A stretch of DNA of 64,000 nucleotides from Castellaniella sp. (GCA_019104865.1 JAHRWZ010000049.1:1-64000); one strand, 5' to 3'. Positions 44,408-53,849 are shown, numbered from the stretch's first letter. The notes: generated from the sequence alone by a model not told the origin. Numbers and translations: made by a program.

Positions 44408-45328
44408 TCAGGATGGGCTGTTCGTCTCCGTCCGAGGCCAGGGGCCGCCGATGCGGGCTTCGCACAGGTCCACCCAGGCCTGGGCCGCGTGCCCGAGCCT
44501 GGACCATGCGACCGGGGATAGCAGTGCGACGTCCCAGCTAAGATCGGGCGGCCCCAAGGGCCGCGTCTGCAGACCCTGTGATTCTGGATGGTCGATGAAG
44601 GGTTCGGGCAGCAGCGCAATGCCCATCCCCGCCTGGGCCATGGACAGGGTCCAGTCCCATTGGCTGCTGCGGGCTATCGTGTACGGCGTGATGCCGGCGG
44701 CCTCGAACTGGCGGTCCAGCAGCCGCGCCAGCGCGAAGTCGTCGCTGGTCAGGACCAGCGGACGTCCCTGGAGGTGGCGCACCTGCGGGTTTGGCGGCAA
44801 TGTCCGCATGAGGTCCGGGTGTCCGATCGCGAGAATCCTGAATCGCGCCACCCTCTGAGCGTGCAGTGCCAAGCCGGTTGCGATCGGCATGAGACTGAAC
44901 CCCAGGTCGAGCTGGCCATTGGCAATCTGGCGTTCCACTTCCTGGCCCGTGTCCTCATGCAGGACGACTTCGATGCGCGGATACCGTTCGCGGTATTCCT
45001 TCAGTACGCTCGTAAAGAGACGGTTGATCATGGGGGGCAGGCCTAGCCGCAGCTGCCCCAGATCCAGGGCCTGCGCCCGCGCGACATCGCGCATCAGGCC
45101 CGCGTGGGCGGCCAGGATCTCCTGGCCCCGGGCGTACACGATGCGGCCGATATCGGTCAGTTGCGCCGGCCGTCTGTCGCGATCCAGCAGGGGGGACCCG
45201 ATCTCGTCCTCGATCAGGCGGATCATTTTGCTGATGGTCGATTGTGTGACGCCCAGCGTCGCCGCCGCCCGGGAGAAATTCCCGCGCCGGGCGGTCTCGA
45301 TGAAATAGGTCAGGGCTTTCAGATCCAT
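44408..45328 (-). CDS. LysR-family transcriptional regulator
   Basis: This 306-residue regulator has the N-terminal winged HTH (LKALTYFIETARRGNFSRAA, LGVTQSTISKMIRLIEDEI) and a C-terminal effector-binding domain. It diverges from the CoA-transferase gene, so it probably controls that gene in response to a CoA ester or acid (the usual LysR arrangement; the inducer is unknown). The start at 45326-45328 gives the MDLKALTYF N-terminus. No strong ribosome site was seen. Confidence 0.9.
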   Translation of the reverse strand: MDLKALTYFIETARRGNFSRAAATLGVTQSTISKMIRLIEDEIGSPLLDRDRRPAQLTDIGRIVYARGQEILAAHAGLMRDVARAQALDLGQLRLGLPPMINRLFTSVLKEYRERYPRIEVVLHEDTGQEVERQIANGQLDLGFSLMPIATGLALHAQRVARFRILAIGHPDLMRTLPPNPQVRHLQGRPLVLTSDDFALARLLDRQFEAAGITPYTIARSSQWDWTLSMAQAGMGIALLPEPFIDHPESQGLQTRPLGPPDLSWDVALLSPVAWSRLGHAAQAWVDLCEARIGGPWPRTETNSPS

Positions 45329-45348
45329 CCGTGGTCTACGGCACAACT

Positions 45349-45385
45349 ATGAATAATAAGAATAGTGTATCTTCATTTGATTCAT
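45349..45385 (+). promoter_or_regulatory. Divergent promoter with possible LysR site
   Basis: The AT-rich gap between the LysR gene and the CoA-transferase has inverted hexamers ATGAAT (45349-45354) and ATTCAT (45380-45385). It is placed where an activator of the divergent gene would bind. Spacing does not match the T-N11-A consensus well, so this is a weak candidate. Confidence 0.3.
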
Positions 45386-45439
45386 TATGGCGATGATAAT
45401 CTGTCATCCATCATCCTATGAAAATTCGAGGAGACCGTG

Positions 45440-46948
45440 ATGATGGATCGTTTGCAATGCCCTGGGCTGCAATCCCGGCTGATGTCGGCTACCCAGGCGG
45501 CCGAATTGTTTCGTGACGGCATGACCGTCGGCATGAGCGGCTTCACGCGTGCCGGGGACTGCAAGGCGCTGCCTGCCGCCCTGGCGCGACGGGCGGCGCA
45601 TGAGACGCTGCGGTTGAATCTGATCACGGGGGCCTCGTTGGGCAACGACAGCGACGGGCTCATGGCCGAGGCCGGCTTGCTGGCGCGCCGCATGCCGTTC
45701 CAGGCGGATGTCCGGTTGCGCCGTATGATCAATGCCGGCCAGGTGATGTTCATCGACCAGCATTTATCGGAAACCGCCGAACAACTGCGTGCCGGCCATC
45801 TGCCGGCCATCGACATCGCCGTCATCGAGGCGGTGGCGATCCTGCCGGACGGGGGGATCGTGCCGTCGATGTCCGTGGGCAATTCCGCCACTTTCGTCGC
45901 CCAGGCCCGTCAGGTCATTGTCGAACTCAATACGGCGCTGCCCCTGGAATTGATGGGGTTGCACGATATTTACCAGCCCGGATCGCGCCCTGGCCGCCAG
46001 CCGATCCCCCTGACGGCCGTCGACCAGCGGATCGGCTCGATTGCCATTCCGGTGGATCCGCAGCGTATTGTGGCCATCGTTCACACCGATCATCAGGATA
46101 GCCCCTCCACCGTGCTGCCGCCCGATCAGGAGACCCGGGCGATCGCGCGGCACATCGTGCGGTTCTTGCAGCAGGAGGTGGATGCGGGGCGGCTGACCGA
46201 TACGCTGCTGCCACTGCAGGTCGGAATCGGCACCATCGCCAACGCGGTCGTGCATGGCCTGGTCGATTCTCCGTTTCGTGACCTGCAGATGTATTCCGAG
46301 GTCCTGCAGGACAGCGCCATCGCGCTGCTCGATGCAGGACTCGTGTCCTTTGCCTCGGCTTCCTCGATTACGCTGTCGGCCCCCGTCTATCAGCATTTTC
46401 TGGAACACTTGGCCGATTATGCCGGGCGTATCGTCCTGCGTCCCCAGGAAATCAGCAACCATTGCGAGATTCTGCGCCGCCTGGGCATCATCGCCATCAA
46501 TACTGCCCTGGAGTTCGACCTGTATGGCAACGTGAACTCCACACACGTCGGCGGCACGCGCATGATGAACGGCATCGGCGGCTCGGGCGATTTCGCGCGC
46601 CAGGCGCACTTGTCCATCTTCGTGAGCAAGTCGACGGCCAAGCAAGACGCGATCTCCAGCGTCGTCCCGATGGTGGCGCATGTCGATCATACCGAACACG
46701 ACGTCGATATCCTCGTCACGGAATGGGGGCTTGCGGACCTGCGCAATCTTGCGCCCCGGGAACGGGCGCCGCGGATCATCGAGTGCTGCGCGCATCCCGA
46801 TTATCGGGACGCGCTTCGCGATTACTTCGAGCGGGCGTGCGCGCAGGGCGGGCAGACGCCCCATCTGCTGGGCGAGGCTCTTTCCTGGCACGAGCGGTAT
46901 GCCGCGACCGGCTCGATGCGCCACATGCCCGAGGTGTCGCAGGCCTGA
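45440..46948 (+). CDS. Class I acetyl/propionyl-CoA hydrolase or succinyl-CoA:acetate CoA-transferase
   Basis: This 502-residue CoA-transferase has GMTVGMSGFTRAGDCKALPA at the N-terminal CoA site, the Glu-containing segment MYSEVLQDSAIAL that carries the covalent CoA thioester in this class, and GNVNSTHVGGTRMMNGIGGS. It either hydrolyses acyl-CoA or transfers CoA between acetate or propionate and succinate; sequence alone does not decide. The ATG at 45440 has AGGAG 6 nt upstream. The LysR gene diverges from it. A deleted relative lies at 12366-12623. Confidence 0.9.
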   Translation: MMDRLQCPGLQSRLMSATQAAELFRDGMTVGMSGFTRAGDCKALPAALARRAAHETLRLNLITGASLGNDSDGLMAEAGLLARRMPFQADVRLRRMINAGQVMFIDQHLSETAEQLRAGHLPAIDIAVIEAVAILPDGGIVPSMSVGNSATFVAQARQVIVELNTALPLELMGLHDIYQPGSRPGRQPIPLTAVDQRIGSIAIPVDPQRIVAIVHTDHQDSPSTVLPPDQETRAIARHIVRFLQQEVDAGRLTDTLLPLQVGIGTIANAVVHGLVDSPFRDLQMYSEVLQDSAIALLDAGLVSFASASSITLSAPVYQHFLEHLADYAGRIVLRPQEISNHCEILRRLGIIAINTALEFDLYGNVNSTHVGGTRMMNGIGGSGDFARQAHLSIFVSKSTAKQDAISSVVPMVAHVDHTEHDVDILVTEWGLADLRNLAPRERAPRIIECCAHPDYRDALRDYFERACAQGGQTPHLLGEALSWHERYAATGSMRHMPEVSQA

Positions 46949-47011
46949 CCATGGGCGGCGGCCGCGCATTAAAATAGCCAGCTTCATTCTGCTCGATCGA
47001 AGGATCTTGCC

Positions 47012-47650
47012 ATGCTGGCGCACTATGGGGTTGTGGATATCTGGACCTATCTGGCCGGGACGATTTTCATCATCCTGCTGCCTGGGCCCAATTCCCTGTT
47101 CGTGCTGGCGACCGGCGCGGGCAGGGGCGTGCGCGCGGGATACCAGGCGGCCTGCGGGGTGTTTCTGGGGGATTCCATCCTGATGACCCTGACGGCGGCG
47201 GGCGCGGCGTCCGTGCTCAGGCTGCTGCCCGTGCTGTTCTTTGTGCTGAAGGCAGCCGGCGCGGTGTACCTCGGTTATCTGGGAATCCGGCTGCTGCTGT
47301 CCGCCTGGCGCCCGGCGCACGGCGCGGCGCGGACGGTGCATGGCGTGGCTGCGGGCAATCCCTTTCACAAGGCGCTGTTGCTCAGCCTGCTCAATCCCAA
47401 GGCGATCCTGTTCCTGCTGTCGTTTTTCGTGCAATTCGTCGATCCGGCCTATTCACACCCCGCAATCCCGTTCTTGATCCTGGCCGCGATTCTGCAGGCC
47501 TGCAGCGTGCTTTATCTGTCCGTGCTGATCTTCGGGGGTGCGCGCCTGGCGGCCGCCTTCCGCCGCCGTCAGGGTCTGGCACGCGTCGGTAGCGGGCTGG
47601 TCGGGATCCTGTTCCTGTGGTTCGCCGGCCGCATGGCCGTCGAGGCCTGA
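47012..47650 (+). CDS. LysE/RhtB-family amino acid exporter (LeuE-like)
   Basis: This 212-residue inner-membrane exporter has six helices. The N-terminal TIFIILLPGPNSLFVLATGA and RGVRAGYQAACGVFLGDSIL are typical of the RhtB/LeuE subgroup, and NPKAILFLLSFFVQFVDP is the conserved central loop. The exported amino acid is unknown. It is likely transcribed separately, 63 bp after the CoA-transferase. Confidence 0.9.
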   Translation: MLAHYGVVDIWTYLAGTIFIILLPGPNSLFVLATGAGRGVRAGYQAACGVFLGDSILMTLTAAGAASVLRLLPVLFFVLKAAGAVYLGYLGIRLLLSAWRPAHGAARTVHGVAAGNPFHKALLLSLLNPKAILFLLSFFVQFVDPAYSHPAIPFLILAAILQACSVLYLSVLIFGGARLAAAFRRRQGLARVGSGLVGILFLWFAGRMAVEA

Positions 47651-47753
47651 TACGGGCGGATCGTCACCGGGTGTCGCTTCCGCGCGGCTGGCCGTCCTGG
47701 ACCGGCAGGGCTGCAGCCCGTCTCTGACAACCATCATCACGCTGGGTTAATAT

Positions 47754-47776
47754 TCATCATTCACCAATCATGATGA
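47754..47776. promoter_or_regulatory. Inverted repeat upstream of the nucleoside/sugar ABC operon
   Basis: TCATCAT (47754-47760) and ATGATGA (47770-47776) form a perfect 7-bp inverted repeat with a 9-bp spacer, sitting in the 291-bp gap before the importer genes. The binding protein cannot be named from sequence. Confidence 0.4.
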
Positions 47777-47846
47777 TCCGGTGTCAGTCCCTGGACACGA
47801 CCGTGTGGCGGGACTGACGGTTCGTGCTGTTCAGGCTGGCCCACCC

Positions 47847-47872
47847 GCCTAGGGGTTTTTCCCCTTTAGGCC
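47847..47872. terminator. Hairpin in the leader of the ABC operon
   Basis: GCCTAGGGG (47847-47855), loop TTTTT and CCCCTTTAGGC (47861-47871) can pair with a two-base bulge. It is 70 bp before the first ABC gene and has no clear T-run after it. It may be the end of the lysE-type transcript or an attenuator. I do not recognise a known riboswitch class. Confidence 0.45.
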
Positions 47873-47941
47873 GCCTTATCTATCCTGAGTAGAATTTTTC
47901 GAATCCGGCAGTTTCACGAATGATTCGAACAGGGTACCCGC

Positions 47942-49501
47942 ATGCCGCCGCGATTGGCATTACGTCAAATCACCAAGACCTATCCCGCAGTCCGCGCCAA
48001 CGATGCGGTCGACCTGACGGTGCAGCCCGGCGAGATCCATGCCGTGCTGGGGGAAAATGGCGCGGGGAAGTCCACCCTGATGAAGATCATCTACGGTGTC
48101 GTGCGACCTGACTCCGGTGCCGTGGAATGGGATGGCCAGGCCGTCCAGATCGCCAATCCGGCCGCGGCCCGGGCTCTCGGGCTGGGGATGGTGTTCCAGC
48201 ATTTTTCTCTGTTCGATACCCTGACCGTTGCGGAAAACATTGCCCTGGGCCTGCCGCCGGATACGGACCTGGACGCGCTGGCCGAACGCATCAAACAGAC
48301 GGCCGGGCAGTATGGCCTGGATGTCGAACCCAATCGGCACGTCCATACCTTGTCAGTGGGCGAGCGCCAGCGGGTCGAGATCGTGCGCGCGCTGCTGGGC
48401 AAACCACGGCTGCTGATCCTTGATGAACCGACCTCGGTGTTGACGCCCCAAGCCGTGCAGCGGCTCTTCGAGGTCCTGCGCCAGCTGGCGGCCGAAGGCT
48501 GCAGCATCCTGTACATCAGCCACAAGCTCGACGAAATCCGCAGCCTGTGTCATCGATGCACGGTCATGCGCGCGGGCAGGGTGACTGGTGTGTGCGATCC
48601 CCGCGAGGAAACCGAGGCCAGTCTGTCGCGTCTGATGATCGGCGCCGACCTGCCCGTGCAGCAGCGCCAGGCTCGGCCGTCCGGGCCTGTGCTGCTGCGG
48701 GTCACAGGCCTCGACCTGCCTCGGGCTCATCCGTTCGCGGTGCCTTTGTCGGGTATCGCGTTCAACTTGCATGCCGGCGAAATCCTCGGGGTTGCCGGGG
48801 TGTCGGGCAATGGCCAGCAGGAATTGATGGCGGTACTCTCAGGAGAGGACCGCAGGGCGGCGGATGCCGCCATTCACCTCGACGGGACGCCCATGGGCCG
48901 GCGCTCGGCGGCCTGGCGGCGGGCACAGGGCCTGGCATTCGTGCCTGAAGAACGCCTGGGGCGTGGCGCGGTACCCGAACTCAGCCTGGCGCGCAACCTG
49001 CTGTTGTCCCATCAGGGGGCGGATACCGTCCGGCACGGCTGGATCCGCTCGGGCATGGTGCATCAGCTCACCGAGGGCATCATCCGCCGGTTTCACGTCA
49101 AGGCCGCGGGTCCGCATGCGCTGGCGGGCAGCCTGTCGGGCGGCAACCTGCAGAAATTCATCGTTGGCCGGGAAGTGGTGCGCCGCCCCCGGCTGCTGCT
49201 TATTGCCCAGCCGACCTGGGGGGTGGATGTCGGCGCGGCGGCCCAGATCCGGGGCGAACTGCTGGCCCTGCGCGACGCGGGTTGCGCCATCCTGCTGATC
49301 TCCGAGGAGCTCGACGAATTGTTCGAATTGTCTGATCGACTGGTGGTCATGGCCAAGGGGCGCCTGTCGCCGCCCATCGAACGCGCACAAGCCAGCCGCG
49401 AGCTCATTGGCCAATGGATGAGCGGCCTGTGGCCGGACCCGGTCGCAGCCGCGGCCTTCCCGGGTCCGACCGGGGCTGTGCCGGGGACCCTCCATGCTTG
49501 A
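47942..49501 (+). CDS. BMP-type ABC transporter ATPase (two fused ATPase domains)
   Basis: This 519-residue protein contains two ABC domains. The first has Walker A GENGAGKST, signature TLSVGERQRVEIVRALL and Walker B LLILDEPTSVLT. The second has the degenerate P-loop GVSGNGQQELMAVLSG and signature LSGGNLQKFIVGREV, as is normal for the RbsA/YufO/NupA class. It powers uptake of nucleosides or purine-type ligands in the BMP family. The second gene overlaps its end by 8 bp. Confidence 0.92.
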   Translation: MPPRLALRQITKTYPAVRANDAVDLTVQPGEIHAVLGENGAGKSTLMKIIYGVVRPDSGAVEWDGQAVQIANPAAARALGLGMVFQHFSLFDTLTVAENIALGLPPDTDLDALAERIKQTAGQYGLDVEPNRHVHTLSVGERQRVEIVRALLGKPRLLILDEPTSVLTPQAVQRLFEVLRQLAAEGCSILYISHKLDEIRSLCHRCTVMRAGRVTGVCDPREETEASLSRLMIGADLPVQQRQARPSGPVLLRVTGLDLPRAHPFAVPLSGIAFNLHAGEILGVAGVSGNGQQELMAVLSGEDRRAADAAIHLDGTPMGRRSAAWRRAQGLAFVPEERLGRGAVPELSLARNLLLSHQGADTVRHGWIRSGMVHQLTEGIIRRFHVKAAGPHALAGSLSGGNLQKFIVGREVVRRPRLLLIAQPTWGVDVGAAAQIRGELLALRDAGCAILLISEELDELFELSDRLVVMAKGRLSPPIERAQASRELIGQWMSGLWPDPVAAAAFPGPTGAVPGTLHA

Positions 49502-50558
49502 GCTTATTCCACGGGCCGAACCCTCGCGCCGGATGGCCTGGCTGTCGCCGCTGCTGGCCCTGGCCCTGACAGCCCTGTGCGGTGTCTTCATGTTCCTGGC
49601 AGTCGGCAAATCGCCTCTGCAGGGATTGTGGGTCTTCTTCATCGAACCCATCAGCAGTCTGCGCGGCTGGTCCGAAATCGGCGTGAAGGTGGCGCCTTTG
49701 CTGCTGTGCGCCGTTGGCCTGGCCCTGTGCTTTCGCGCCAATATCTTCAATATCGGCGCCGAAGGCCAGCTGGTGATCGGCGCGGCGACGGCGGGTGCCT
49801 TCATCCTGCAGTTCGATGATGGACAGGGTGGTGGGGGCGGGCCGTTCATGATCGCGCTGGCACTGCTGGCGGGGGCGATCGGCGGCGCGTTCTGGGCGTC
49901 GCTGGTAGCGTGGCTGCGGGACCGCTACCACGCCAACGAAATCCTGGTGTCCCTGATGCTGGTCTACGTCGCTCAGCTGCTGCTCAGCTATCTGGTGCAT
50001 GGCGTGATGCGCGACCCGGATGGTTTCGGCTTTCCCCAATCCCGTCTTTTCGATGCGGGGTTCCTGTTGCCGGTCTGGCCCGGTACCCGCCTGCATCTGG
50101 GGATCGTCTTCGCCTTGGTCGCCGCTTTGGCTGCCTGGTTGATGCTGTCGCGGCTGTTTGCCGGCTACCGCCTGACCGTCGGCGGGCTGGCGCCGTTGGC
50201 CGCCCGCTATGCCGGGTTCTCCTCGCGCCGTGCATTGTGGGGCTGTATGCTGGGTTCCGGCGCTCTGGCCGGGGTGGCGGGGGCTTGCGAGATCATGGGG
50301 CCCATCGGCCAGGTGACGCCGTCGGTGTCACCGGGTTATGGCTTCGCCGCCATCATCGTGGCATTTGTCGGGCGCCTGCACCCCATCGGGGTCATCTTCG
50401 CCAGCTTCATCATGGCGCTGTTCTACATCGGCGGCGAACTGTCGCAGACCCGTCTGGGCATGCCCAACGCCATCACGGGGATCTTCCAGGGCATCCTGCT
50501 GTTTTCGCTGCTGGCCTGCGATGTCCTGATCCACCAACGACTGCGCTGGAGAGGCTGA
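49494..50558 (+). CDS. ABC transporter permease (BMP family, first subunit)
   Basis: This 354-residue permease has about nine hydrophobic segments and the segment CFRANIFNIGAEGQLVIGAA that defines the BPD_transp_2 family (sugar/nucleoside importers). It overlaps the ATPase gene by 8 bp and is 3 bp from the next permease, so the operon is translationally coupled. Confidence 0.92.
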   Translation: MLELIPRAEPSRRMAWLSPLLALALTALCGVFMFLAVGKSPLQGLWVFFIEPISSLRGWSEIGVKVAPLLLCAVGLALCFRANIFNIGAEGQLVIGAATAGAFILQFDDGQGGGGGPFMIALALLAGAIGGAFWASLVAWLRDRYHANEILVSLMLVYVAQLLLSYLVHGVMRDPDGFGFPQSRLFDAGFLLPVWPGTRLHLGIVFALVAALAAWLMLSRLFAGYRLTVGGLAPLAARYAGFSSRRALWGCMLGSGALAGVAGACEIMGPIGQVTPSVSPGYGFAAIIVAFVGRLHPIGVIFASFIMALFYIGGELSQTRLGMPNAITGIFQGILLFSLLACDVLIHQRLRWRG

Positions 50559-50561
50559 CCC

Positions 50562-51479
50562 ATGGACGCACTGGCTCCCCTGATCGCCGCAGCCATGAAT
50601 GCCGGCACCCCGCTCATGCTGGCGGCGCTCGGCCTGCTGATCAATGAAAAATCCGGGGTGATCAACCTCGGTTCCGAAGGCATGATGCTGGTGGCGGCCG
50701 CTCTTGGTTTCGCCATGACTGTGCAGACCGGCAGCTCCGCGCTGGGCTTTGTCAGCGGTGCGCTTGCCGGGGCCCTGATGGCGGGGCTGTTCGCCTGGCT
50801 GGTCGTCTGGCTGGGCGCCAATCAGGTGGCCTGTGGCCTGGCCCTGTCGCTGTTCGGGGTGGGGGTCTCGGCCTCCATCGGTCTGCCCTATGTCGGGGCC
50901 ACAATCAAGGCGTCCTCCTGGTCGGTGCCATTTCTGGCCGACCTGCCTTTCGTCGGGCCGGCGCTCTTCCAGCACCATCCCCTGGTCTACGGGGCGCTGG
51001 CGCTGGCATTGGCGCTGGCCTTCTTCCTGTACCGCACCCGGGCGGGGCTGGTGCTGCGGGCGGTGGGCGAATCGCCAGAATCCGCGCATGCGCTGGGCTA
51101 TCCGGTGCGGCGCATCCGCCTGGCGGCGCTGCTGTTCGGCGGGGCCTGCTGCGGCCTGGCTGGCGCCTTCATGTCGCTGGTCTATACACCGATGTGGGTG
51201 GAAAACATGGTCTCCGGGCGCGGCTGGATCGCCCTGGCGCTGACGCCCTTCGCCACCTGGCGCCCTCTGCGGGTGCTGGTGGGTGCGTATCTGTTCGGGG
51301 GCATCACGATCCTGACCTTCCACATGCAGGCTCTGGGCGTGCCGATCGCCTCGCAACTGCTGTCCATGCTGCCCTATCTGGCCACGATCTTCGTGCTGGT
51401 CCTCATTTCCCGCAACGTGGACTGGATCCGCATCAACATGCCCGCGTCCCTGGGGCGCGTCTTCAACCCCAACAGCTGA
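50562..51479 (+). CDS. ABC transporter permease (BMP family, second subunit)
   Basis: This 305-residue inner-membrane permease has the family segment EKSGVINLGSEGMMLVAAAL and CGLAGAFMSLVYTPMWVENM. It pairs with the preceding permease to form the channel of the nucleoside/simple-sugar importer. It starts 3 bp after the previous stop. The binding-protein gene follows after 65 bp. Confidence 0.92.
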   Translation: MDALAPLIAAAMNAGTPLMLAALGLLINEKSGVINLGSEGMMLVAAALGFAMTVQTGSSALGFVSGALAGALMAGLFAWLVVWLGANQVACGLALSLFGVGVSASIGLPYVGATIKASSWSVPFLADLPFVGPALFQHHPLVYGALALALALAFFLYRTRAGLVLRAVGESPESAHALGYPVRRIRLAALLFGGACCGLAGAFMSLVYTPMWVENMVSGRGWIALALTPFATWRPLRVLVGAYLFGGITILTFHMQALGVPIASQLLSMLPYLATIFVLVLISRNVDWIRINMPASLGRVFNPNS

Positions 51480-51544
51480 TTCCGCGTTTCCATTCTTTTT
51501 GATTCACTGCCATCCGCCGATTTCGAACCCGGAGATCCTCTCTC

Positions 51545-52630
51545 ATGAAAAACCATCTGATTCGCCATACGCTGGCAGCTGCGACCGCCGCGGCATGCCT
51601 TTGGGCCGCCGGGCCCGCCGTCGCCCAGGAGCCCCTGAAGATCGGCTTTGTCTACGTCAGTCCGGTGGGCGAGGCCGGCTGGTCCTGGCAGCAGGACCAG
51701 GGCCGCAAATACATGGAAAAGCAGCTGGGCGACAAGATCAAGACCCAGTACGTCGAGGATGTGCCTGAGGGCGCCGACGCCGAGCGGGTCATCCGCGATC
51801 TGGCCCAACAGGGCAACAAGCTGATCTTCACCACGTCCTTCGGCTTCATGAACCCAACGATCAAGGTCGCCAAGCAGTTCCCGGACGTGAAGTTCGTGCA
51901 TTCGACCGGCTACAAGACAGCCCCGAATGTGGCCACCACGAATGCCCGTTTCTACCAGGCGCGTTACGTGGCGGGCGTGCTGGCCGGCCACAAGACCCAG
52001 ACCGGGGTGGTCGGTTATGTCGGCGCCTATCCGATTCCCGAGGTCCTGCAGGGCATCAATGCTTTCACGCGCGGCCTGCGCAGCGTGAAACCAGACGCCA
52101 CCGTGCGCGTCATCATGGTCAACAGCTGGTTCGATCCGGGCAAGGAACGCGATGCGGCCCTGGCTCTGCTGGACCAGGGTGCTGACATCGTCACGCACCA
52201 CACCGACTCCACCGCCACCGTGCAGGCCGCCGAGGAACGCGGCAAGTGGGCGATCGCCTATCATTCCGACATGTCGAAATTCGGCCCGCATGCCCAATTG
52301 GCGGCCGTGACTCATCATTGGGGTCCCTATTTCACCCGCGAAGCGCAGGCGGTCCTGGACGGCACCTGGAAGCCCGATCAAGTCTGGGGCGGCTTCAAGG
52401 AACACATGGTTGACGTGGAAGGCTTCGGCCCCGCCGTGGACGACGCCCTGAAGGCGCAGGTCAAGGAAAAAGAGGCCGCCATCGCCGACGGTACGCTGAA
52501 CGTCTTTGCAGCGCCGATCAAGACCAACGAGGGTAAGGTTGTGCTGGCTGAAGGTGCGCTCGACGACAAAGGTCTGAACGCGATGAACTACTACGTCGAA
52601 GGCGTCGTCGGGAAATTGCAAAAGAACTAA
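51545..52630 (+). CDS. BMP-family ABC substrate-binding protein
   Basis: This 361-residue periplasmic protein has a signal peptide (TLAAATAAACLWAAGPAVA, cleaved before QEPLKIGF). The Med/BMP fold shows IGFVYVSPVGEAGWSWQQDQ, LIFTTSFGFMNPTIKVAKQF, GYVGAYPIPEVLQGINAF and the C-terminal GGFKEHMVDVEGFGPAV. Relatives bind nucleosides or purines (PnrA, NupN), so the same is likely here, but the ligand is inferred. It closes the importer operon. Confidence 0.9.
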   Translation: MKNHLIRHTLAAATAAACLWAAGPAVAQEPLKIGFVYVSPVGEAGWSWQQDQGRKYMEKQLGDKIKTQYVEDVPEGADAERVIRDLAQQGNKLIFTTSFGFMNPTIKVAKQFPDVKFVHSTGYKTAPNVATTNARFYQARYVAGVLAGHKTQTGVVGYVGAYPIPEVLQGINAFTRGLRSVKPDATVRVIMVNSWFDPGKERDAALALLDQGADIVTHHTDSTATVQAAEERGKWAIAYHSDMSKFGPHAQLAAVTHHWGPYFTREAQAVLDGTWKPDQVWGGFKEHMVDVEGFGPAVDDALKAQVKEKEAAIADGTLNVFAAPIKTNEGKVVLAEGALDDKGLNAMNYYVEGVVGKLQKN

Positions 52631-52680
52631 TGGCCCTCACGCTGCGCGGTCGGTCTCGGATAGCAGCATAGCCCCACCTC

Positions 52681-52741
52681 GCGGCTTGCAAGCCGCTCGG
52701 ATTCGCCAAGCATAGATCAGTCCGCAGGGACTGATCTATGC
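52681..52741. terminator. Bidirectional hairpin terminator region
   Basis: GCGGCTTGCAAGCCGC (52681-52696) is a 16-bp perfect palindrome. GCATAGATCAGTCC (52710-52723) pairs perfectly with GGACTGATCTATGC (52728-52741) around loop GCAG. They lie between the convergent binding-protein and thioesterase genes and can end transcription from both sides. Confidence 0.7.
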
Positions 52742-52767
52742 CCGGGCTCATCCCGGCGGCAAAAAAA

Positions 52768-53226
52768 CTAGGCTGTCTTGCGGGGGACCGACCAGGTGCT
52801 CATCACCTGGGCCACCGGTTCTCCGCCGCTCTCGGGCAGCAGCAAGACCTCACCGGTCGTCATGCGGCCGGTTTTCAATATGCGGGCCTGCGCCAGAACG
52901 CCGCCTGCGGGCGCGCCGCGCAGGAAATGGATCGTCAGGCTGGCGGTGACGGCTTCCGGGATCCCGGTTGCGCTGACGACCGCCGCATACAGCGCCAGGT
53001 CGGCCAGACCCATCAGCATGGGGCCCGCCACGATGCCGCCCAACCGCTGGTTGTCCGGGCTGGGAGGCAGGCGCAGCGTGGCCTGTCCGTAGCGGATCTC
53101 TTGCACCTCGATACCCAACACCGCTGCGAACGGATGCAGGCGCTCGAGCAGGTTGCGAAATTCCTCGACCGTGATGTGCGACACGGGGGGCGACGCCGTA
53201 TCGGCCAAAGCGGAAAGTTTCGACAT
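52768..53226 (-). CDS. PaaI-type hotdog-fold thioesterase
   Basis: This 152-residue protein is a PaaI/4HBT-family acyl-CoA thioesterase: HPFAAVLGIEVQEIRYGQAT, NQRLGGIVAGPMLMGLADLA (active-site loop), TASLTIHFLRGAP and RMTTGEVLLL. The ATG at 53224-53226 is preferred; earlier in-frame starts overlap the divergent PCu(A)C gene. The substrate is not known. No strong ribosome site was seen. Confidence 0.85.
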   Translation of the reverse strand: MSKLSALADTASPPVSHITVEEFRNLLERLHPFAAVLGIEVQEIRYGQATLRLPPSPDNQRLGGIVAGPMLMGLADLALYAAVVSATGIPEAVTASLTIHFLRGAPAGGVLAQARILKTGRMTTGEVLLLPESGGEPVAQVMSTWSVPRKTA

Positions 53227-53327
53227 GGCGCAAACGAGAGCTGAAAAGCCGATAGTACACTGGTCCGGCTGTAGGTTTCGCGAGGCCATGGTGGCGTATC
53301 GCGGCTCAGAACGTGATGGATAGTGAA

Positions 53328-53849
53328 ATGAACAGAATGTTGACACACGCCTTGGGTCTGTCCGCCGGGCTGTTGCTGGCCTCCTCGGCATGGGCGGCGG
53401 CGGGGCATGACGGCCTTATGGCGCAGGCGGCCTCGGCCGAGCTGCCGGTGTCCTCCACGGTGACGGCGTCCGACTGCTGGATCCGTCAAATTCCGGCGCC
53501 CGCGCCCTCAGGCGGGTTTCTGGTGATTCATAATGCGGGGACGCAACCCGCCGTGCTCAATGGAGTCAGCTCGCCCGACTACGGGATGGTCATGATGCAT
53601 GAAACCACCCAGAAAAACGGCATGAGCAGGATGTCCATGGTCCATCAGGTCACGGTGCCGGCCGGCGGGCAGCTGGAACTCAAGCCCGGCAGCTACCACC
53701 TGATGCTGGAAAAGGCGCGCGATGGGCTGAAGGTCGGCGATCAGGTCCGTGTCGACTTCACCGTGGCGGATGGCCAGCGGCTGTCGGCGCAATGCGAGAT
53801 CCAGCCGGCAAGGGCGATGCCCAGAATGCGGGGACACATGAAGTACTGA
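53328..53849 (+). CDS. PCu(A)C periplasmic copper chaperone
   Basis: This 173-residue exported protein has a signal peptide (THALGLSAGLLLASSAWA) and a PCu(A)C domain: SDCWIRQIPAPAPSGGFLVI, MMHETTQKNGMSRMSMV and the copper-loop residues LKPGSYHLMLEK. Members bind Cu(I) through two Met and two His residues and deliver it to cytochrome oxidase. The position of the His/Met pairs (MMHE, SYHLML) fits. It diverges from the thioesterase gene. Confidence 0.9.
   Translation: MNRMLTHALGLSAGLLLASSAWAAAGHDGLMAQAASAELPVSSTVTASDCWIRQIPAPAPSGGFLVIHNAGTQPAVLNGVSSPDYGMVMMHETTQKNGMSRMSMVHQVTVPAGGQLELKPGSYHLMLEKARDGLKVGDQVRVDFTVADGQRLSAQCEIQPARAMPRMRGHMKY

Noticed and set aside
47754..47941. Purine-type riboswitch before the nucleoside-like importer
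   Set aside because: A hairpin is visible, but no conserved core of a known riboswitch class could be recognised.
48780..48840. Second ABC domain of the BMP ATPase as degenerate in an unusual way
   Set aside because: The weak second P-loop (GVSGNGQQEL) is normal for fused sugar/nucleoside ATPases, unlike the VexC case.
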